This document shows positions 4,258-8,362 of a DNA stretch of 8,362 nt, one piece after another. The notes under the pieces are model-generated. The model saw only the letters and a list, made by a program, of their open reading frames with translations. It had not been told where the DNA came from and made no database searches. The stretch is taken from NCBI GenBank assembly GCA_017390825.1, contig JAFPAK010000082.1, positions 1 through 8,362 on the forward strand. The letters are read 5' to 3'. Numbering within the stretch: position 1 is the stretch's first letter; each line of letters opens with the position of its first letter. The stretch is from Clostridia bacterium (GTDB lineage: Bacteria; Bacillota_A; Clostridia; Oscillospirales; Acutalibacteraceae). The position numbers were made by a program, and so were the translations under genes.

Positions 4258-6822
4258 TTGGCTCGAAAAAAGTCCTTTTTAGAGATGCTGGGCTTCAAAG
4301 CTCCGAAAAAGAGTTCTGACAATGTCAGATACTCAAGCACTCGGAAAAAAAGTTCTAAAATCAAAAAGAATACAAGAAAAGCCGGCAGTGATTCCGTTAT
4401 TTTAAGTGACGATTTTGAAATAATCAGCAGCTCATCTTCAAAAAAGAAACCTAAAAAGCACAGGGTTTTAAAAGCATTTTTAACCGTGTTTTTGATCGGT
4501 GTGATTTCCTGCTGTATTATCGTTGGCGCATTGTTCTTTTATGTGTTTGTAATGTTGGACGGTACTGTTGAACAAAACCTTGATAATCTTAAATTGCAGT
4601 ACACCTCCATCATATATGCACAAAATCCCGATGCCGAAGAGGGAGATGAGGATGAGTGGATAGAACTGAAGCGGTTACATGGCGAAGAAAACCGTCTTTG
4701 GGTAGATCTTGAAGATCTTCCGAAATCTCTTGAGCATGCATACATTTCAGCAGAGGATAAACGTTTCCGTGACCACGAAGGCGTCGATTGGAAGCGTACC
4801 ATCGCTGCTATGGGTAACCTTGTATTCCATTATTGGGACAGCGAGCAGGGTGGTTCTACCATCACCCAGCAGCTTATTAAAAATATTACAGATGATAATG
4901 ATACCTCTATCCAGCGTAAAATGCGTGAGATAGTTCGTGCGAGATATCTTGAATCCAAATATGATAAAGATGTAATTATGGAATGCTATCTTAATACCAT
5001 ACATCTCGGTAACGGTGTTGACGGTGTTGAGGTTGCAGCGAACTATTACTTTGATAAGCATGCAAGTGAGCTTACATTAACACAAGCTGCTTGCCTTGCG
5101 GCGATAACAAAATCACCGAGCACATACAATCCGTATGCCAATCCCGAAGCGAATGAAAACCGCCGCAATTGGGTGCTTGACGAGATGTGCAACAACGGCT
5201 ATATCACCGAGGAAGAGCGTGATGCTGCGAAAGAAGCCGATCTTGGCCTTCGTGATAAGCCCTCAACACAGCTTTCATCAGTTACCTCTATTGAGGAGGA
5301 ATATAATTCCTATTTTGTTGATGCAGTTATTGATCAGGTTATAGAGGATCTGATGGACGAAAAGAATTACAGCAAGGAATATGCGACAGAGTCCATCTAT
5401 AACGGCGGATATAAGATATATACCACCTGCGATGTCAATGTGCAGAATGCGCTTGAAGAAGTATATACTGATGAGGATAATTTCGCAGTTGTTTACGGCA
5501 CAAAAGAAAATGGTCAGTCTGCAATGACTGTTATGGACTATGAAGGTCATGTCGTTGGTATTATCGGTGGCAGAGGCGAAAAAGAGGGTGACCGAGTTCT
5601 GAACAGAGCAAAATCTCCACGTCCTACCGGTTCTTCTATCAAGCCGCTTTCTGCATACGCTCCTGCAATCGAAAACAACATCATTACATGGGCATCAAGC
5701 CGACTTGACGGTCCTATCTCAAAACTTGAAAATGGTCAAAGCGTAAGTAATTGGCCTAAAAACGCTACAGGCAGATATTACGGTACTGTTTCTATTCCTT
5801 ATGCATTGCAGCAATCACTCAACACTATCCCTGTGAAGTTGATTCAGGAAATGGGAATTGAAACTTCATGGCAGTTTGTTACCGAGCGTTTTGAGATATC
5901 GAGCTTTGTAAAATCCGTTGAAGGTAAGGATCTTTCCGACTATACAGAATCATCACTCGGTGTAGGCGGCAGCGTTTACGGTATTTCATCATATGAGTTT
6001 GCGGCAGCATATGCGACCTTTGGCAATCTCGGCACATATTATTCACCGACCACCTACACCAAGGTGCTCGATCAGAATGATGAGGTCGTGCTGGAGTATG
6101 ACGATATGGGCAAGCGTGCTTTAAGCGCTGATACTGCCGAAATAATGAATGAGTTGCTCCAGACTGTTGTAAAGAGTGGTACAGGTACTGCGGCAGCTTT
6201 CGGTAAATGGCCGATATTTGCAAAAACAGGTACTACCACCGATACTCATGATCTTTGGTTTGCCGGCGGAACACCCTACTATGTTGCAACAACATGGTTT
6301 GGACTTGACTCAAACAAGGAAATGAACACAAGCGGCCGTGCTGCACTTAATCTTTGGAAAGCAGTTATGGTGAAGATACATGAAGATCTTGAACTTAAGG
6401 ACTTCCCGATAAGCGATGCCTGCGAATACCGTGCTTACTGTAAATCAAGTGGCAAGCTTGCAAAATCAGGTTGTTCGAGTGTTGGATACGGATACTTCAA
6501 AGCAAGCGATCAAAACTACTGTACTCACCACAGCGGAGACAAATTGAAGGCATACGACAAACCTACCCTGAAAAATTCTTCAACAACTCCTGCAGAAGTT
6601 CAAAAAACAACCGCTGCAAATGATGAGTCACAAACGACAACCATAGCACAGAATAACGAAACAACGCCTGCTGAACAACAAGAACCCCAAGCACCTGCCA
6701 CCGAGCAGCAAACTGAGGCGCCTGCAACTGAAGCCCCTGCTACACAAGCACCGCCTGCCACCGAACCGCCGGTACAGGATGAGCCTGAAGAGCCAACTGC
6801 AGCCTCGCAGCCCGCAGCATAA
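4258..6822 (+). CDS. Class A penicillin-binding protein (PBP1A-like, GT51 + transpeptidase)
   Basis: This bifunctional enzyme polymerises lipid II into glycan strands and cross-links the peptides on the outer face of the membrane. It has 854 residues. Residues 1-69 are a cytoplasmic Lys/Ser-rich segment and residues 71-100 are the membrane anchor. The GT51 domain spans about 140-325, with catalytic E166 in AEDKRF, GGSTITQQL (198-206), second glutamate E224 in RKMREIV, and LNTIHLGNGVDGV (245-257). The transpeptidase spans about 415-705, with nucleophile S459 in GSSIKP (SxxK), SLN at 520-522 and KTGT at 656-659, so both active sites look intact. A short domain with four cysteines (C722, C728, C739, C755) follows, then a low-complexity Thr/Pro/Glu/Ala tail (about 771-854). 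The start is TTG with GTGAGG 8 bases upstream. The gene is monocistronic: its own promoter lies upstream and a strong hairpin terminator lies 8 bases after the stop. It is divergent from the small membrane protein and convergent with manA. It is similar in layout to ponA/PBP1A of other Firmicutes. Confidence 0.96.
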   Translation: MARKKSFLEMLGFKAPKKSSDNVRYSSTRKKSSKIKKNTRKAGSDSVILSDDFEIISSSSSKKKPKKHRVLKAFLTVFLIGVISCCIIVGALFFYVFVMLDGTVEQNLDNLKLQYTSIIYAQNPDAEEGDEDEWIELKRLHGEENRLWVDLEDLPKSLEHAYISAEDKRFRDHEGVDWKRTIAAMGNLVFHYWDSEQGGSTITQQLIKNITDDNDTSIQRKMREIVRARYLESKYDKDVIMECYLNTIHLGNGVDGVEVAANYYFDKHASELTLTQAACLAAITKSPSTYNPYANPEANENRRNWVLDEMCNNGYITEEERDAAKEADLGLRDKPSTQLSSVTSIEEEYNSYFVDAVIDQVIEDLMDEKNYSKEYATESIYNGGYKIYTTCDVNVQNALEEVYTDEDNFAVVYGTKENGQSAMTVMDYEGHVVGIIGGRGEKEGDRVLNRAKSPRPTGSSIKPLSAYAPAIENNIITWASSRLDGPISKLENGQSVSNWPKNATGRYYGTVSIPYALQQSLNTIPVKLIQEMGIETSWQFVTERFEISSFVKSVEGKDLSDYTESSLGVGGSVYGISSYEFAAAYATFGNLGTYYSPTTYTKVLDQNDEVVLEYDDMGKRALSADTAEIMNELLQTVVKSGTGTAAAFGKWPIFAKTGTTTDTHDLWFAGGTPYYVATTWFGLDSNKEMNTSGRAALNLWKAVMVKIHEDLELKDFPISDACEYRAYCKSSGKLAKSGCSSVGYGYFKASDQNYCTHHSGDKLKAYDKPTLKNSSTTPAEVQKTTAANDESQTTTIAQNNETTPAEQQEPQAPATEQQTEAPATEAPATQAPPATEPPVQDEPEEPTAASQPAA
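6691..6771 (+). repeat. Low-complexity Ala-Pro-Ala-Thr-Glu repeats in the PBP tail
   Basis: This stretch encodes residues 812-838, imperfect repeats of APATE/APATQ/PPATEPP with Gln-rich spacers. It lies at the extracellular end of the penicillin-binding protein and is probably disordered, perhaps reaching through the wall or carrying glycans. Such tracts vary in copy number between strains. The long open frame on the opposite strand here is a by-product of this composition. Confidence 0.75.
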
Positions 6823-6829
6823 AAAGAGG

Positions 6830-6860
6830 AACGCACAGAAGAATTTATCTTCTGTGCGTT
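6830..6860 (+). terminator. Rho-independent terminator between convergent PBP and manA
   Basis: A perfect 12-bp stem (arms 6830-6841 and 6849-6860, AACGCACAGAAG and its complement) encloses a 7-base AATTTAT loop. The T-rich run TTTGTTTTTG (6861-6870) follows at once. This is a textbook terminator for the plus-strand gene, whose stop codon is 8 bases upstream. Read from the other side, the stem is followed by CCTCTTTTTA, so it could also stop manA transcripts, less efficiently. Confidence 0.92.
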
Positions 6861-6871
6861 TTTGTTTTTGT

Positions 6872-7834
6872 TTAAAACGGCATTCCGGCAGTCAACAGCT
6901 TAAGCTTACCTTTTAAATTCACTCTATATGTAGCAGGAATGAATATACTCATTCCTTTTTTCAACAAAATTTCATTCTGTCCGAAAATATCAGTCAACAC
7001 TCCATCACCTTCAAGTACGGTAATTGATACAAATGAATTCTCATTTCCAAAAATCAGCGTTGAATCATTAATAGTGATACGCTCTGCATAGAACTTATCA
7101 CACTCGCAAAGCTCCGCAACGGTGATACTACTGTCTCCGCAGATAACACGCTCATCAAGCGGCTTGCGTTCGTAATCTGATGCTATGAGATTTGTAACAT
7201 CAAGCGCCTTTTTAATATGCAGCTCGCGAGGTCTGCCGTAATCATATACACGATAGGTAGTATTGGAGTTCTGCTGCACTTCAGCGATCAGCATTCCTTT
7301 GCCGATTGCATGGAGAGTACCGCTTTTTATAAAGAATACATCATCCGGCTTAACTTTAACTCGGTTACAGACCTCTAAAAGCGTATTATCGGCAATTCTT
7401 CTTTCAAATTCCTGCTTTGTGATATCCTCATTAAACCCGTAGATAAGCTCTGCATCCTCATCACAATCGATAACATACCACATCTCGGTCTTACCCGGCT
7501 CGCCCTCGTTTTTATAAGCATAGTCATCATCAGGATGAACCTGAACTGAAAGACGGTCAGCCGCATCAATAAGCTTGATAAGCAACGGAAATTCCTCTGT
7601 TTTTACTGCGATACCGAGTGCAGCCTTGCCCCATATATCAAGTACCTCGGGGAGTGTTTTTCCAGCATGCTCACCGTTTGCAACAATACTAGGTGCATCT
7701 TTATGGCAGGAAAGCATCCATCCTTCTGCGCATTTTTCAAGATCTGTTTCTATGCCGTATTCAGATTTAAGTCTTGTTCCGCCCCAAATGTAATCCTTAA
7801 CAGGCGGTGTTAATATCAATGGATAGAAATTCAT
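6872..7834 (-). CDS. manA: Mannose-6-phosphate isomerase, class I (zinc-dependent)
   Basis: ManA interconverts mannose-6-phosphate and fructose-6-phosphate in the cytoplasm. It links mannose use, and GDP-mannose synthesis, with glycolysis and the GlmS substrate. The product is 320 residues, the size of the short Firmicute type (Bacillus ManA is about 315). The N-terminal block PVKDYIWGGTRLKSEYG (11-27) is typical. Zinc ligands are visible: Q98 and H100 in SVQVHPDDDYA, E117 in GKTEMWYVI, and H175 in SGTLHAIGKG. The strong signature EVQQNSNTTYRVYDYGR (185-201) carries the catalytic arginine R195. The C-terminal part (about 235-320) forms the second cupin-like sheet. The ATG at 7834 overlaps the hisIE stop by one base (TAATG), and AGGTGA within the hisIE end serves as its ribosome binding site, so translation is probably coupled. 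The gene looks complete. Confidence 0.96.
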   Translation of the reverse strand: MNFYPLILTPPVKDYIWGGTRLKSEYGIETDLEKCAEGWMLSCHKDAPSIVANGEHAGKTLPEVLDIWGKAALGIAVKTEEFPLLIKLIDAADRLSVQVHPDDDYAYKNEGEPGKTEMWYVIDCDEDAELIYGFNEDITKQEFERRIADNTLLEVCNRVKVKPDDVFFIKSGTLHAIGKGMLIAEVQQNSNTTYRVYDYGRPRELHIKKALDVTNLIASDYERKPLDERVICGDSSITVAELCECDKFYAERITINDSTLIFGNENSFVSITVLEGDGVLTDIFGQNEILLKKGMSIFIPATYRVNLKGKLKLLTAGMPF

Positions 7835-8362
7835 TATTTATCACCTGTCATCTTTTCTTGCTTTACCTTGTGGTCAATCACATGGCGGGAAGCCAATTCA
7901 TCAAAAATATCTTCCACCGAAATCCCCATCTGCACCATCATAACCATTACATGATAGCATAGATCTGCAACCTCGTAGATAGTTTCAGCCTTATCGTCTG
8001 CCTTGCCTGCAATAATGACCTCGGTGCATTCCTCGCCGACTTTTTTTAGTATCTTATCAATACCTTTTTCAAAAAGATATGTTGTGTATGAGCCTTCTTT
8101 TTTCTCTTCTTTGCGTCCAACGAGCAATGAATACAATGATTCAAGCGAAAACTCACCTATCTCATCACTAACAAAAACATCGTCATTAAAGCAGGAATCG
8201 GTACCCGTATGGCAAGCAGGACCATCCTTTTTAACAACAACTGTGAGCGCATCACGGTCACAATCAGCAGTAATGCGAACGATGTGCTGATAGTTGCCGC
8301 TTGTTTCACCCTTGCGCCAAAGTTCTTGTCTTGAACGTGAGAAAAAGCAGGTCTTCTTTTCC
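7834..8362 (-). CDS. hisIE: Bifunctional phosphoribosyl-AMP cyclohydrolase / phosphoribosyl-ATP diphosphatase (HisIE), partial
   Basis: HisIE performs steps two and three of histidine synthesis: HisE removes pyrophosphate from phosphoribosyl-ATP, and HisI opens the adenine ring of phosphoribosyl-AMP. The frame is open from the right edge (first whole codon 8361-8359) to TAA at 7836-7834, giving 175 visible residues; the N-terminal part of HisI is missing. Visible residues 1-58 are His[20 protein letters not shown] (6-24), then DCD (C34), ACHTG (C50) and SCF (C57), the three zinc cysteines. A short linker leads to HisE (about 70-175). Its MazG-like fold has [15 protein letters not shown], then [12 protein letters not shown], with the acidic metal-binding residues in place. 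The TTG at 8136 sits in the middle of a continuous frame and is not a start, so this is a fusion and not a lone hisE. The gene overlaps manA by one base. It is probably the end of a his operon extending off the right edge. Confidence 0.95.
   Translation of the reverse strand, partial: EKKTCFFSRSRQELWRKGETSGNYQHIVRITADCDRDALTVVVKKDGPACHTGTDSCFNDDVFVSDEIGEFSLESLYSLLVGRKEEKKEGSYTTYLFEKGIDKILKKVGEECTEVIIAGKADDKAETIYEVADLCYHVMVMMVQMGISVEDIFDELASRHVIDHKVKQEKMTGDK

Noticed and set aside
4539..5061. Several short frames on both strands inside the PBP gene (also near 5278-5550 and 5879-6223)
   Set aside because: They overlap conserved GT51 and transpeptidase coding sequence, lack ribosome binding sites and show no domain.
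6600..6836. A minus-strand 78-codon frame rich in Gly/Ala/Val/Ser
   Set aside because: It mirrors the Pro/Thr/Ala repeats of the PBP tail and runs into the terminator stem. It is a composition artefact.
7834..8136. A stand-alone HisE starting at the TTG at 8136
   Set aside because: The same frame continues upstream to the window edge with clear HisI motifs, including all three zinc cysteines. The gene is a HisIE fusion.
1..8362. CRISPR arrays, insertion sequences, tRNA or rRNA genes, prophage or defence genes
   Set aside because: I saw no regularly spaced repeats, no terminal inverted repeats with a transposase, no tRNA-like cloverleaf and no defence-type domain.

Overview
The window looks like chromosomal DNA from a low-to-moderate GC anaerobic Firmicute, most likely a Ruminococcus-like member of the Oscillospiraceae/Ruminococcaceae. 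The main clues are a secreted protein with a type I dockerin, a serine- and lysine-rich class A penicillin-binding protein with a Pro/Thr/Glu/Ala tail, an AGCS-family sodium symporter, and strong AGGGGTGAGG-type ribosome binding sites that often precede GTG or TTG starts. The genus is inferred from gene style only.

Left block (about 1-4148, minus strand). Read in transcription order, it starts with a 94-residue membrane-anchored protein of a conserved clostridial hypothetical type. An AGCS sodium:amino-acid symporter follows 46 bases later, then glmS (glucosamine-6-phosphate synthase), then a dockerin-bearing secreted protein that runs off the left edge. glmS has its own extended -10 promoter, whose -35 overlaps the symporter stop codon. 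The short leader leaves no room for the glmS ribozyme often found in Gram-positive bacteria. The dockerin gene starts 18 bases after glmS and is probably co-transcribed with it.

Middle (4149-6822). A 109-base divergent promoter region drives a class A penicillin-binding protein (glycosyltransferase 51 plus transpeptidase) on the plus strand. A perfect 12-bp hairpin terminator (6830-6860) lies between this gene and the convergent manA.

Right block (6872-8362, minus strand). manA (class I mannose-6-phosphate isomerase) follows hisIE, the fused last-steps enzyme of early histidine synthesis. The hisIE stop and manA start share one base (TAATG), so the two are translationally coupled. hisIE is cut by the right edge inside its HisI domain.

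Functionally, GlmS makes the amino-sugar precursor of peptidoglycan and the penicillin-binding protein polymerises peptidoglycan. ManA interconverts mannose-6-P and fructose-6-P, the latter being the GlmS substrate. Most of the window is ordinary core metabolism. The least familiar parts are the N-terminal-dockerin protein, the small membrane protein with its ambiguous start, and the hisIE-manA pairing. I see no mobile element, CRISPR array, tRNA or rRNA, and no convincing evidence of a new defence or other novel system.
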